From positions 1-31,869 of the forward strand of contig MNCI01011408.1 in NCBI GenBank assembly GCA_015680685.1: a stretch of DNA of 31,869 nt, in the 5' to 3' direction. Each line of letters opens with the position of its first letter. Position 1 is the stretch's first letter. The DNA comes from Gnetum montanum. Lineage: Eukaryota; Streptophyta; Gnetopsida; Gnetales; Gnetaceae. Shown here piece by piece: positions 8,895 to 19,576 of this stretch. The notes beneath the pieces are model-generated. The model made no database searches, was not told the DNA's origin, and was given only the letters and a program-made list of their open reading frames with translations. The position numbers were made by a program, and so were the translations under genes.

Positions 8895-9325
8895 GAGGTA
8901 CGTAACAGTCTTGGTGTCATGACTTAAAACTGATACCACAAAAAAATCTTGGCATTATGAATTAAAACTAATACCATAGAACAGTCCTGGCACCATGACT
9001 TAAAAATGATACTATAGAATAGTCCTGGGGCTATGACTTTAAACTGGTACCAAAAAAATGTCCTGGAGTCATGAAAATAAAATGACACCACAAAGCTCTG
9101 TCCGGTACGACGCTAAATTGCCACATCTATTTGCCATGACATGAAACTAGCATCCAGAGTCCACTATGACTATAAACTGGTTTGCCTCTTCACAGTCTGC
9201 TATGACTATAAACTAGCAACACACCATCCGCTATGATGCTAAACTAGCATCGTCCAAAGGGTTATGACGTGAAACTAACCCGCAACAGTCTGCTACGACA
9301 ATAAACTGGCAACATCATCGACGAC
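8895..9325 (+). repeat. Tandem repeat in element A 3' UTR, 12 units
   Basis: About twelve units of 30-40 bp share the core CTATGACTATAAACTGGCAC. Cores begin near 8918, 8957, 8991, 9031, 9068, 9104, 9136, 9162, 9201, 9231, 9261 and 9292. The left half has units of about 37 bp (CCTGG...CATGACTTAAAACTGATACC). The right half has units of about 30 bp ending in CTAGCA or CTGGCAAC. Tandem arrays just downstream of pol are a known feature of Tat-lineage elements and can seed satellites. Confidence 0.8.
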
Positions 9326-10471
9326 CGGGCAATATTTGGAAAGATATGTTACTACAATTAGTTGTACCTATTCCACAAAGACTTGCTGCATAATTTGTCT
9401 CATGGGCATTGATGAAGCTGATGTTGTTCATGATTCTGTTTACTTTAAAATTGCACTTGGTGGCTCCATCTCCTTGTTCATCTCCTTGTCTAAAGTTCTT
9501 AGTTAACTATTTCATTTGTGTTTTTCTTGTCTTCTTGGAGTTGTGTTTGCAGGATGACACGCCTAAGGCATTCATGCATAGATGCACTTCATCATGATGA
9601 CAAGGTATCACATTCTTCCTCACACACATAACTAGGTTAATCAATCCATTCATAAGTACATTCCCAACTCCTGATACATTCCCTATTTTCCATCATGTTC
9701 CCCTTACACTCCCTTGATACATTCCCTACTCACCTCAAAGCTCTTGATACACTATTGCACACTGTGACTCTTTAAGTAGTTGCAACGCAAAACATAGTAT
9801 ACATGATACATAATACAAAATGCAAGCGCTCGAACACAAGCATAGCACTAGAAGCAAGCTCTTTCAAAAAGATCGAAGAGAACAACAAAAATAAAAGAAA
9901 AGAAAAAAAAACAAAAAGAAAAAGAACGAAAAGGTCAAAGAGAAAAATGCATGGAAAAGGGTCTTCATGACCTTGTTGACATCATAAATGAAAGACCATT
10001 GGCTCTTCCCATCCAAGCCCCAGGCGAGAAGGCAATTGTCTTGGAAAAATACTTACACTTGTGTCTCAAAGAGATCATGTTGCACATCATCACGTGGCTT
10101 TCGTTGTTTACAACAGGTCCCATAAGCACTCTATAAGAGTCCTGTTTCTCCAAAGAACGTACTTCCTATGTCTTGGTTCCGAGTCTACTAAAAATCAGCT
10201 ACTAATAAGAATTGAAGATATGGCTTGTTCATGTGAGAGTTTTCCTCTCCCACAATTCCAACAGTAATTATAACCCTTAATTAACTCCTGATTCCTAGGT
10301 TACAATCAATCCCCTTGCATCTTGAACTGCACTTCCCCAATCCCATGTACTTTTAAACACAGTGCGATGACATCCAGCCAAGGGCCTACGGTTAATGCTT
10401 GATGCTTGGTTGTTCATGGTGTTTTGCCTTTCTTTGTCGATGCCTCTCAGGTGGATTCCTCCAGACGTCAA
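9326..10471 (+). other. Element A 3' untranslated region
   Basis: No domain was recognised; short open frames here look like chance. The segment 9860-9955 is strongly purine-rich (AAAAGAAAAGAAAAAAAAAC and similar), as often seen in 3' UTRs of this lineage. Close to the end, 10428-10495 can fold back on itself: GGTGTTT and CTTTGTCGA pair with GTCAACAAAG and AAACACC around a loop near 10455. Confidence 0.5.
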
Positions 10472-10480
10472 CAAAGAGGG
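10472..10480 (+). promoter_or_regulatory. Polypurine tract of element A
   Basis: CAAAGAGGGG immediately precedes the LTR start (spacer CCAA). Plus-strand DNA synthesis normally starts at such a tract. The context GTCAACAAAGAGGGG before a TG...ACACC terminus resembles the LTR border of other Tat-type elements as I remember them. Confidence 0.65.
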
Positions 10481-10485
10481 GCCAA

Positions 10486-12130
10486 TGAAACACCACTAAT
10501 TTTAGCCTAACACTTTGAAACGAGAATGACCCAGCCTTTAGGAAGCAAAAATTTGACTAAGGCATGGAACTCACTCCCAACTTGCTCAAGCCAACTTGGT
10601 CACGCTCGGCTTGTCAAGCTAGCTTGCCCTCAGTGTGAGTAACTCCAACACCTTCAAAATCAAGTTAAAATGATCCAAATCTAAGGGTGCAAGCCATCCT
10701 CAAGGGCCACTGATGTCCACTCCAAGTTTCAGCATTCAGGAATTCCAATTTTGAGATAAATTGTTCACATTTTAACACTCACGCTATCACTCATGCTGAG
10801 GTCACGCTGCCAGTGTGAGTAACTTTCAAAGCCCAAAACTGAGTCAAAATGATCTGATTTCCAAGGTGCAAGTCATCCTTAGGGTTCATTGTTGAAAACT
10901 ATCTGTCCTAGCCTCCATAATGCCAGATTTTAGGCCCAAATTTGTAAGTTTTTGCAGCTCACACTGTGGTCATGCTGATAGCTTAAGTCCAATGTGAGCT
11001 GCCAAAAGTGGCTCAAAAAAGTCACTTTCAAGTTTAGTTTCTGATTTTTAGGTCACTCTTGAGGTCAACCATAGTTAGAAAATTACTATAGTTCAAGAAT
11101 CAGGCTTCAAAAATCAAAATTTGGTGGAGAATATGTCATTTTAGCTCATTCACACTGAAGTCACGCTGGCAGCATGAGTGTAGCGTGAATGTAGCATGAG
11201 TACAACGTGAGCACGCTGAGGACATGCCAAGACAAAATCAACTCATGCTGGAAGTTCTAGTCAAGAAAAGAAGCCTCAAATAGCCACAGAACCACTCAAA
11301 TTGACATCCTATAGCAATCAATTCAGAGATCTAGAAGTTTCAAGCGAGCTAGAGTCAATTTCTCTTGTTGTACATTACCATTTCATTGTAAATTTTCATC
11401 ATTTGTGAGCTTGTTAGGCTCTTACGCTCCGAATTATATGTGCTTCCATGAGTGTAAACTATCTTGAGTAAGCCAACACATGCTATAAGATATAATGCAC
11501 CTGGTCAAAAACGTAGCTTGCCCACACACGTCCAACTCACATACAGTTGTCCATCGGACATGTGTCGCTTGATCCATTTTCCTCTCAATTCTTAGCCATT
11601 GATTCCATCCATGAATTTCGTGCCCGAACCTAGCCAACTTTGAAGGTTGACGGCCTAGGCAACTTAGACCAGCAATCCTTGGGCGCGCTCGAACACACTT
11701 AACTTCTAGCATCCAAGCACTTCTGAAACACATCACCCCGGGGCTTGGTGCTTGACCTACCATCTACACTTTGACCAGTGCATACCTTTTCTAAGCAATA
11801 CAATACAGTTCATTTTACCAGCTGTTATATTGTTTACTTTGTTTTACATTCAATTTACGTTTTGTTTGCAATATTGTTCTGTGTACGATCTGTTTGCATT
11901 TTTTACGTCACTATTTATATTTCAAACATCAATTATGATAACCCCAGCGCAAGCCGTAGTTTACGCTTGGGGAAGTCCTTGGTTGATTTACGTGTAGACC
12001 ATCCAAGGCACTCTGCCTTCGTTTTCTTTTCAAGCTTGCCCTCATGTGAAGGTAGGGTCAACTATGTTTGTCCGATGATCTTTTGGTGGTTTTTTCCCTT
12101 CCAATGTTACATCGAGTATTTAGGTCAGTA
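10486..12130 (+). repeat. 3' LTR of element A (right end uncertain)
   Basis: The left end is TGAAACACCACTAATTTTAG directly after the polypurine tract. No second copy exists in the window, so the length and the CA end cannot be fixed by alignment; 12130 is only the point where element B gag homology starts. Inside lie diverged units of about 185 bp (10600-11230), a CG-retaining stretch (11690-11750) and a T-rich part (11780-11935). A deletion or insertion border with B1 must lie near 12120-12133. Confidence 0.5.
10600..11230 (+). repeat. About 185-bp diverged tandem units with self-complementary CACGCTG words
   Basis: Three units start near 10600, 10783 and 10960, with a partial fourth near 11150. 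Each begins with TCACGCTG-type words followed by a reversed copy (CAGTGTGAGT or CAGCATGAG). A block of the AAAATGATC...GGTGCAAGTCATCCT type is clear in units 1 and 2. The paired words can form small hairpins, for example TCACGCTG-C-CAGTGTGA at about 10802-10818 and TCACGCTGGCAGCATGA at about 11161-11177. Confidence 0.6.
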
Positions 12131-12132
12131 CA

Positions 12133-13430
12133 ATGGAAGACACCATGGTGGTGGCAATCCTTCTTCATCTTTGTCCTCTTCCTCTACATCTTCTTCTTCC
12201 TCCTCCAAATTTGATCAACATAGTAAAGAATGAAGTCATGATGGAGGTAAATAATGGGACAATGATCATAGGCCCCACCATGACTGAATGGATAGCACAA
12301 AATGTCAGAGGCATCATCAAAATCATGATGATGATGAACCTTTTTTGGCAACTTGAAGCATGTTGAACATTGCATAGGTAGTTAGAACTTCAACTAGGCA
12401 TGTGAAAGATAGTAGAATCAAGAGGTTGAATATGAACAATATCCATAGATTTGAGGGTGGATATAACTTAGATCCACATACCCATCTTCAAGCCTTTCAT
12501 GATTCTTGTGGCTTGTAAAACATAGAAAATGACTAGCAAAAACTTAAGCTATGTCCCACACTCCTAAAAGAAGTAGAAATTTGGTACCACTCCTTGGGGC
12601 TAGAATCAATTCATAGATGGAATATGATGCTTAAATTATTCAATTACAAATATCAGATGTACTTCAAAGTGTACAATTTGACAAAGTAAATCCAAGGTTG
12701 GTGATAAGAAATACATGAACCCTTGGATGCAGCCATGGGCAAGTATTATTCCTTTTTACACAAATGTCTTGGCCATGGTTATTTCCAGTAGGAGTAGCTT
12801 AACCATATCATAGATCGGCTCTAATCATAAACAAGAAGAATTCTTGGGATCTATGGGCAAGGAAGATTGTCAAAACTAAGGTTCCATCAGACTCAAAGGT
12901 TGATTGAGTAGGCTACAAAAGAATAAGGGTACTTGAGAAAAGGAAAAAGTTCTAAGGAGTATAACCGACACCATTCCATTAGAAATAGGGAGGTTTGATT
13001 CTATGACAATGAGGGGGAGGCGCCACTTGATGAAGTGGTGCAACAGAAAACCTTTCCAATTTAAAAATATGTGTCTAAAATTTTAGCTAAGGTTGACAAA
13101 ATGTGGAAATATTTGGATAAAAAATTTCAAACTACTTTGAAAATTGTAGAAGAATCCAAAGAACAAGGTAGTGATTGTGACCACAAGAGAAGAAAATAAG
13201 CTAAACATACCTACCAAAGGGGTAAGGGTAAAGCTATTGTTGTAGAAAATATTATGGAATTGGAAAAAAATGATGGTGGTGGGTATGACATCTGCCAATA
13301 TGAACATCCTAAGGAATGTTGCCTTATTGTGTCATACTTATAGGAATCTAGGATGTATGCTCTGAATCCTAGGTTGGCACAAAGGCAAGCATCTAGAAGG
13401 TTGCCTTATCCTCGAGCCAACCTAAGGCAG
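12133..13430 (+). pseudogene. Element B1 gag
   Basis: Gag builds the virus-like particle. The N-terminal part is low complexity: a Ser run (SSSLSSSSTSSSSSSKF) then His/Asp-rich stretches. The conserved capsid part starts near 12430 (MNNIHRFEGGYNLDPHTHLQ) and runs to about 12920, with the order of the plant retrotransposon gag domain, broken by many stops and frameshifts. A Lys/Glu-rich part follows. Near 13285 a Cys/His array reads GYDICQYEHPKECC, in which the first Cys seen in B3 has become Tyr. Assignment rests on alignment by eye to B3 (26533-27850). Confidence 0.65.
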
Positions 13431-13960
13431 TTCCACTAGTAACAACAAGCTTATTATCCAAGTGGAGCTCCACCATAACTATATGAGTAGTACATTCAGT
13501 GGTAGCACTCACAATCATTAAGGATGCCACCACCAAGATAGCAGTACCCTTATAGGTAGCCAAATCCGTATGTGTACTATGTTTAGCAACCCATGTCTTT
13601 GTGTGACTCTTTCAATAACGTTTCTTTTTAGCATCAAAAATACCCTCTAGGGTACTACAGAACTCATTCTCCATCTTCCAGAGGGGAATCCCCATATCCT
13701 TATCACCCTCCACCCTCAACCCAATTACTGCTTGCTCCATGCATGCAGGGTGAAATTCTTGCATAGCCACAATAATGTAATGTTACTAGGGTTTTTATCT
13801 TACAATCAACTCCTTAGCCGAGTGGTTTGGAACCCAGAATCCATAAAAGATCATTCTTTCAAACCAATAGCCCTACAAAGCCCTCATCGACTTATGTGGC
13901 TAGTTTTCTTATGTCTTCTTTATCCTCTACATCCATTCCTTTTATAGCCCTTCAAAAAAA
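13431..13960 (+). pseudogene. Element B1 gag-protease linker, Pro/Tyr/Gln-rich
   Basis: Broken frames encode a low-complexity stretch rich in Pro, Tyr, Gln and Ser (AYYPSGAPP, MPPP, QYPYR, SPSSRGESPYPYHPPPS). The same kind of sequence occupies this place in B3 (27850-28440). Many stops are TAG within Gln-rich runs. Confidence 0.5.
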
Positions 13961-14480
13961 ATGCCTCCTAAGATCCACATAATCATGCTAACCCACACTA
14001 TATCTGATTGGATCAAGACTGGAAACCTTCATAGGAAAAAAGCTTATCCCAAATGTCCTCTCATCTACTTGAAAATTGTAGGAAATAAGCCATGTAAGAA
14101 TCTTCTCGATTCAGGTTCTGGTGTCAACCTAATTTTCCATGAAATGTACAACACCTAAAACCTACCTCCTCTAAAGAAGAATAATATTAGTTTAGAATTG
14201 ACATATTAGTCCATCTTTGTTCCCTTGGGATTAGTAGAGGACATTATGATCATTTTCTGTGGGTGTTCATATCCTACCGATTACCTAGTGATCAAAGTTG
14301 GCAATTGTAAGGGGGACTAGCCAATCATATTATGGGAAGGAATTGGTTGAGCACTGTTGATGCATGAATGGACATCAGAGATCTTTCCCTAGAGATTTTC
14401 AAGGAAAACTATGTGTAGAATCTCTAGTCTATCAAAAGCACATCAATATACGCATGTAGATAGTATGAAAATGACTTTGA
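13961..14480 (+). pseudogene. Element B1 aspartic protease
   Basis: The retroviral-type protease matures the polyprotein. The active-site block reads NLLDSGSGVNLI, with Asp-Ser-Gly at 14108-14116, after KCPLIYLKIVGNKPC. Downstream blocks (VPLGLVEDIM, YPTDYLVIKVGNCKGD) are typical of the domain's second half. A stop follows at about 14156, with more near 14206 and 14318. The catalytic triad is intact here, unlike in B3. Confidence 0.75.
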
Positions 14481-14489
14481 AATCCAAAA

Positions 14490-15480
14490 GTGCCTATATG
14501 CAATAGCCATAAAATAAGAGGATACCTAGTGGTTGATAGATGGTCTGAAAGTAGCATACTTTGCATGGATCCTACTAAGAGCCTAACTTGTGCCTATGTT
14601 GAGGGCATAGATGAACTAGGGCAAGTTCATTACCAACTCTTCAATGATGAACCTAATGATACTAATTGGAAAGAGCTAAAAACACCTGACAGTTTTAAAC
14701 AAAAGCCCGTAGAGTTGAAAACTCTACCTACTAGCATGGAACATGCATTTCTGAAAAATAGTAAGCTAGTGATAATCAATACCAACCTTGCTCCTAACCA
14801 GAAAAGGATGTTGTTGAAGGTGATCAATAAATGTCCAATAGCCTTTGCTGGGTCATATCCTAAACTCATAGGAATTGATACTAGGATATGCCAACATTGC
14901 ATCTATACCGACCTAGCAATGAAGCCAAAGAGGTAGTTGTAGCGGTGGTTGAACCCTAAATTAAAGCATATTGTTAAAGAGAAAATTGAGAAACTCCTCA
15001 AGGTGGGGTTCATCTCTCCAATTATGGATAATGAATGGATTAGCCCACTTGTAATTATGCCAAAGAAAGGTGGCAAGTGGTGGGTTTGTATTGATTTTAG
15101 GCTATTGAACATGGTGATGTTCAAAGATCATTTTCCATTGCCATTTTTGGGCCAAGTGTTGGAAACTATTTTTGGACATTACTATGATAGCTTTTTGGAT
15201 GGTTATAGTGGCTATAGCCAAATTTAGATCATGCTATAGGATCAGGCCAAAACTATGTTCACAAGTCCATGGGAGACTTTTGCATATTAAAAGATGTTGT
15301 TTGGTCTATGCAATGCCCTTGCAACTTTTTAACACCTTGTCCTTAGCATTTTTCAGTAGCAAATTAGTAGTGGGCTCAAAGTATTCACGGATGACTTCTC
15401 CACATATGGCACTACATTTGAGTAAGCCCTAGACCACCTTGAGCAAGTTCTTAAAAGGTGTGTGGAAACTAATCTTTAGC
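14490..15480 (+). pseudogene. Element B1 reverse transcriptase
   Basis: A linker (14490-14936) leads to RT. Blocks are LKHIVKEKIEKLLKVGFISP, EWISPLVIMPKKGGKWWVCIDFRLLN, DHFPLPF and FLDGYSGYSQI with the catalytic Asp kept. A TAG at 15225-15227 stands where Gln is expected. After frameshifts near 15290 the polymerase box reads FTDD (15384-15395) where B3 has FMDD. The thumb part (AEDPEKI-like, GHTSYY) is heavily broken up to 15700. Confidence 0.75.
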
Positions 15481-16235
15481 CCAATTAGCAAAAGAGCCAT
15501 CTCATGGCCTAGGAGGGCATTCTGTTGGGGCACAAAATTTCTCAAGCAAGGATTGAGGCAGACCCTGAAAAGATTCAAGTCATTCAAGAAAAAATGTGCT
15601 GACTAGAAATCATTAGATATGTTTGATCATTTCTTGGACACACTAGCTACTACTGATGATTCATAGAGAATTTCTCTATGATCGCGAAATCATTGGTCGA
15701 GCTCAAAAATAAAGATGCTCTATTCATATGGATCAAGAAATGTGAAAAGACATTCTAATAGCTTAAGAAGAGGCGTTTAGAGACTCCAATTCTATGAGCA
15801 CCTAATTCATCCAGCTTGTTTTACATCATGATCAATGCATCAATCTATGCCTTGGGAGTTGTGGTTACACATTTGGATGGTAAAAAATGTGCATCTTGCA
15901 TCCACTACATAAGCCAAAGCATTTTGAATGCATAACTTAATTACACCATAGCAGAGAAATGACTAATGGTCATGGTGTATGCTTTGAAGAAGTTTAGGCA
16001 CTATGTGCATTATCGTTGTAAATCAATGGTGAGCCTTTATGTCATACAATGGCTAGTGATCTTGCAAGAGTTTGATCTTACAATGGTAGATCGAAAGTGC
16101 ACTGAGAATGTGATTGCTAATCACTTATCTCAATTATTTTTAAACAAAAAAGAGGATGAGAGTCCACTCTTTGATCAATTTCTTGATAAACTCTTCTTTG
16201 ATAATGTAATAAATGAACAAGTGCTTGTTGAATGA
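15481..16235 (+). pseudogene. Element B1 RT end and RNase H
   Basis: RNase H blocks are SLFYIMINASIYALGVVV (15816 onward), CIHYISQSI, MVMVYALKKFRHYV, IQWLVILQEFDL and NVIANHLSQL. The first catalytic Asp is Asn (AAT at 15834-15836; B3 has GAT), a G-to-A change. A segment equivalent to the B3 TDHSA-like block is deleted after YRCKS. The domain leads directly to the integrase; there is no second RNase H, which separates family B from element A. Confidence 0.7.
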
Positions 16236-17480
16236 AAATGGTATGATGGCATCCTTACTTATCTTCTCACTCAAGAGATGTCACAAGACCTAGACTTTTG
16301 GAAGAAACAATAACTTCTTCATTAGGCTAAACACTTTATGGAGATTAATAAACACCTTTACAAGGTGTGCAACAATTGCCTAATTTATTGGTGTGTTCCT
16401 GATGCTAACCAACTTTGCATTCTTCAAGATGCTCATGAGGGTTCTTACGGGGGCCACTATGCAGGGAGGTGATCGATCATTAAAATCTTCATGGTAGGGT
16501 ACTATTGGCCAACAATCTTTAGGGATGCCCACCAATTCCTCCACTCTTGACTAACAATAAGATGATGGGATGATTGCCCAAATAGAGGGACCTTAGTGGT
16601 GGATCTAATCACTAAAACCTTTCAACATCTAAGACATAGACTTTGTGGGTCCATCACATCCATGTCAAATGAAAAGGTGTACATAATAGTCACTATTGAC
16701 TATTGTATGAAATGGGTAGAAATAGCAACCATCATCAACTATACATCTTCCACTACTGCTAGGTTTGTACAACAAAATGTTGTAAATAGGTTTGAAGTAC
16801 CATGTGCACTTTTTGCAAGCTCATGCAATGCTTACAAGTTGAACCTAAGCTAATAATACCCTACCATTCCCAAGCCAATAGTCAAGCAATGATTACCAAT
16901 AGGGAGATCACTAAGATTTTAACTCAAATAATTAGCAAATATAGGAGAGATTAGAGCATGAAACTAAAAAATGCCCTTTGGGCCTACTGCTCCACATGGA
17001 AGCTCCCTATAGGCTACTCTCCCTATGAGCTGGTGTACAAAAAATTACCAACTCTTCAAATTCAATTTAAGTTATGTACACTTTCAACAACACTATGACC
17101 TAGACCTTGACTTGAGCCTAGCACAAAAAGAGAGATTGATCAAACTTAACATGCTAGATGAAAATTAGTTGGTAGCCCTATCTTTGAATGAAGTGCACAA
17201 AACATTTAGTAAACAATGCCATGACCTTAGAATATGGAAGGTAAAATTTTAACTTAGAGACAAGGTCCTCTACTAGAACCCCACACACATGCCTCAATGA
17301 ACTAAGTTCCAGATGTTGTGGGAAGGGCCTTATATCATTTATGAAACCTTTTCTTTTAGGTTCATGTTAATTTACAAACTTGAGAGCCTAAAAAAAAATT
17401 ATTTGGTCAACATGCAACAAGTAAAACCTTTCCATGAGCCTAGGCAAACGAGTGCCATCAACACCCCATTGGATGGACAA
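16236..17480 (+). pseudogene. Element B1 integrase
   Basis: The zinc-finger region reads WYDGILTYLLTQEM, WCVPDANQLCILQDAHEGSYGGHYAGR and VGYYWPTIFRDAHQF; the CxxC pair is destroyed near 16545. The core continues from about 16640 (first Asp region frameshifted) through MSNEKVYIIVTIDYCMKWVE and ARFVQQNVVNRFEVP. About 50 bp present in B3 are missing near 16813, removing the second catalytic Asp. The C-terminal end (GPYIIYETFSFRFMLIY, VNMQQVKPFHEP) is still readable, including a GPY/F-like block. Confidence 0.75.
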
Positions 17481-19576
17481 CCATCTTCAATCTTTCAAAT
17501 CTCCTTATTTTAACTCTATCATGGGGGAGATGGTCATCCATGCTAATTATTAAAGTGGCTCTTCAGTTTTTCTACTCTATTTTTTTACACCTTTTTGCTT
17601 TATACTTTCTTTGTTTGTATAGCTTTTTGTTTTACATTATTATTTTTCCAAATTTTTATTTTACAACATCGTTAGTGTGTTTTATTTTCTTGAATATTTT
17701 ACAATTTCTTTTATATTTTCCTTTATTTTGGTGTAAAGTTTCATTGTTTTCTAATAAAATTACTTTGTTGCCAATAGGACATAGTGATGTTGTAGTTGTT
17801 TACTAATGGTGGTTTATACCTAATGTTTTTTATTACTAATGTCTAGCTTTTATTTTTGAATTTTAATGATTGATGACTAAGACAAGTTTCTTTTTCAAGA
17901 AATAGGCAATGAGGCCACATAATCTGCCCATCCACCAACTCTATGATTTTCCTGGTTTTGGAAGTACGAGATCCCTTTTTCATTAATAAAACTTTAATGA
18001 ATTTGTAACCTTGGTAGTTTTCAAACTTGGGAAATATTTAAGAGTTTGAAAAGGGTGTGACTTCAAGAGGATTTAATACTCTTTGTGCCTCTCTACTCAC
18101 TTGAGTGCATGTATGTGTTCATGGATTTCTTACCATTCTGTGTTGATAACTAACAGGGAGTTGAATAAGTCTTTACATGGTGTGGTTCCCATCCAAAAGT
18201 TCAAAAAAACACATGATGAGAATTCAATGCACACCCTTTAGAGAAAAGAATGAGCTACAAGCACTAGTTATGGGACTAGAAAGACATGTTACCCATGCCT
18301 AAAGGTCCCTTCTAACAAAGGCCCTTTCTCACTTCATGCTTCTCTTTTCTTCTCAAATAAGCAACGATGGTTGTTTGTGGGAGCATTCTTGTGTTTCGAG
18401 GGGATGGACTAGTCCTAGAGTGGTGATGCAAAGTCAGTAAAATTGATTGGTTTTGATCTAGACTAAGGATGGACTTTTATTGGATCATTTAACCATAAAC
18501 TCAACAAGGGACTTCATGTGACCATCATTGTGAAACTCATTCCACTCCCCATATCATCCATCAATGCTTTTCATAATTCACCTCATTATCAATTTTCATG
18601 TTTTTGTTTAATCTATTATTTGATCTGTTGAAATTCTTAGGTAGATTCTTTGGGATTTGGTCCTTAACATTTCATAACCATTAATCAACTGTGGGGGCCC
18701 ATGAACTACTTAGTTGAGGTTATGCAAGGTCAAAAAAGGCATAAGCCTACTATGGGGAGGGCCCAGTTACATAGCTCTTAGTTGAGCTAGTTAAGTCTCT
18801 TATCCTTGGGCATTTTGGTAATAAAATATTTTGCATTCCCCATTAGTTGCATCCAACTATGTGCTCCTTAAGGCATTTTTGTAATCATTCTCCATCTTTT
18901 GTGAAATCTCAAGTCCTCTTCATGTATCGTCTTATGTTCTTGGCATTTTCGACTTTCATTTGACTTCAATTTCATTGAAAAACTCTTTGTATTTTTTGAA
19001 TTTTAACTTGGTCAATGGTGGTTAATAACAGCGTCGACTAGGCCTAGTCGATATAGTTGACTACATCAACTAGGTCCCATTGACAAGGCCCAGTCGATGC
19101 ATGGGAAAAATTATGTATATAGCAACCATCACTTAGAAATTTTTTGCCATTTACTTCAAATGTAAGGAGATTTTTTTCCAATTTTTTAGAGCTCAAAACC
19201 TTCCAAAGCTAATAACTTTCAAATTCTTTGTCTAATTTACTTCGTTTTTTAGTCCTATAGCTTATGGAGGTATGCTTTAGGTCTTGGGGACCACAAACCT
19301 TATGTTTTTTTTACAGAGGTTTTTAATAGAAACTTTTTTAGAATTTTTCTAATTCCCCCATGGACTTAATGAATAAAATAATATTAAATCATCAACCTAT
19401 GTAAGTTAAATCCTTCCAACACATTTTGATAACCTATTTAATAAAATAATATTAAAATAATCAAATCAACCATGATCACAACTTAGTCAAGTGTAACTAT
19501 CCCAAGAGATAAGGTATTCCAAATGTTTCAAAAGTTACACAATAAGTGCTAATTTTCTATCATGTTGTAATTACAG
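17481..19576 (+). other. Element B1 spacer between pol and the extra ORF
   Basis: About 2.1 kb without a recognisable gene; T-rich at first (17560-17760). It is aligned over most of its length with 22910-24590 of copy B2 (for example GGGGGAGATGG at 17523 and 22971, and the CATTAATAAAACTTTAA block at about 17980 and 23440). Long non-coding spacers after pol are usual in Athila-group elements. B1 has extra sequence near 19000-19400, including a palindrome, that B2 lacks. Confidence 0.6.
19034..19051. repeat. Perfect 18-bp palindrome
   Basis: TCGACTAGGCCTAGTCGA is a perfect palindrome. Imperfect copies of its arms follow at once (GTTGACTACATCAACTAGG, then CCCAGTCGATG), giving a small cluster of inverted words up to about 19098. 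Confidence 0.9.

Larger units (their letters stand above)
5408..12130 (+). mobile_element. Element A: 5'-truncated Tat-lineage Ty3/gypsy LTR retrotransposon
   Basis: The order is RT, RNase H, a second RNase H, then integrase with a GPY/F-like end and no chromodomain. These are followed by a tandem-repeat 3' UTR, a polypurine tract and a TG-starting 3' LTR. The second RNase H after the normal one is a known mark of the Tat/Ogre group among plant Ty3/gypsy elements. No gag, protease, primer site or 5' LTR is visible upstream, so the copy is truncated or its left half was rearranged. The right limit is uncertain and is set where homology to element B gag begins. Confidence 0.75.

Noticed and set aside
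11434-11763. 109-codon minus-strand open frame
   Set aside because: It sits inside the element A LTR, has no domain, and reflects a locally CpG-richer stretch.
11778-12233. 151-codon plus-strand open frame reading into the Ser-rich part of B1 gag
   Set aside because: The first half is T-rich LTR sequence without domain similarity; only the last part, from about 12133, matches B3 gag.
17540-17806. Hydrophobic open frame resembling a membrane protein
   Set aside because: A T-rich spacer gives Phe and Leu in any frame; the aligned B2 spacer (22967-23251) shows the same effect with a different sequence.
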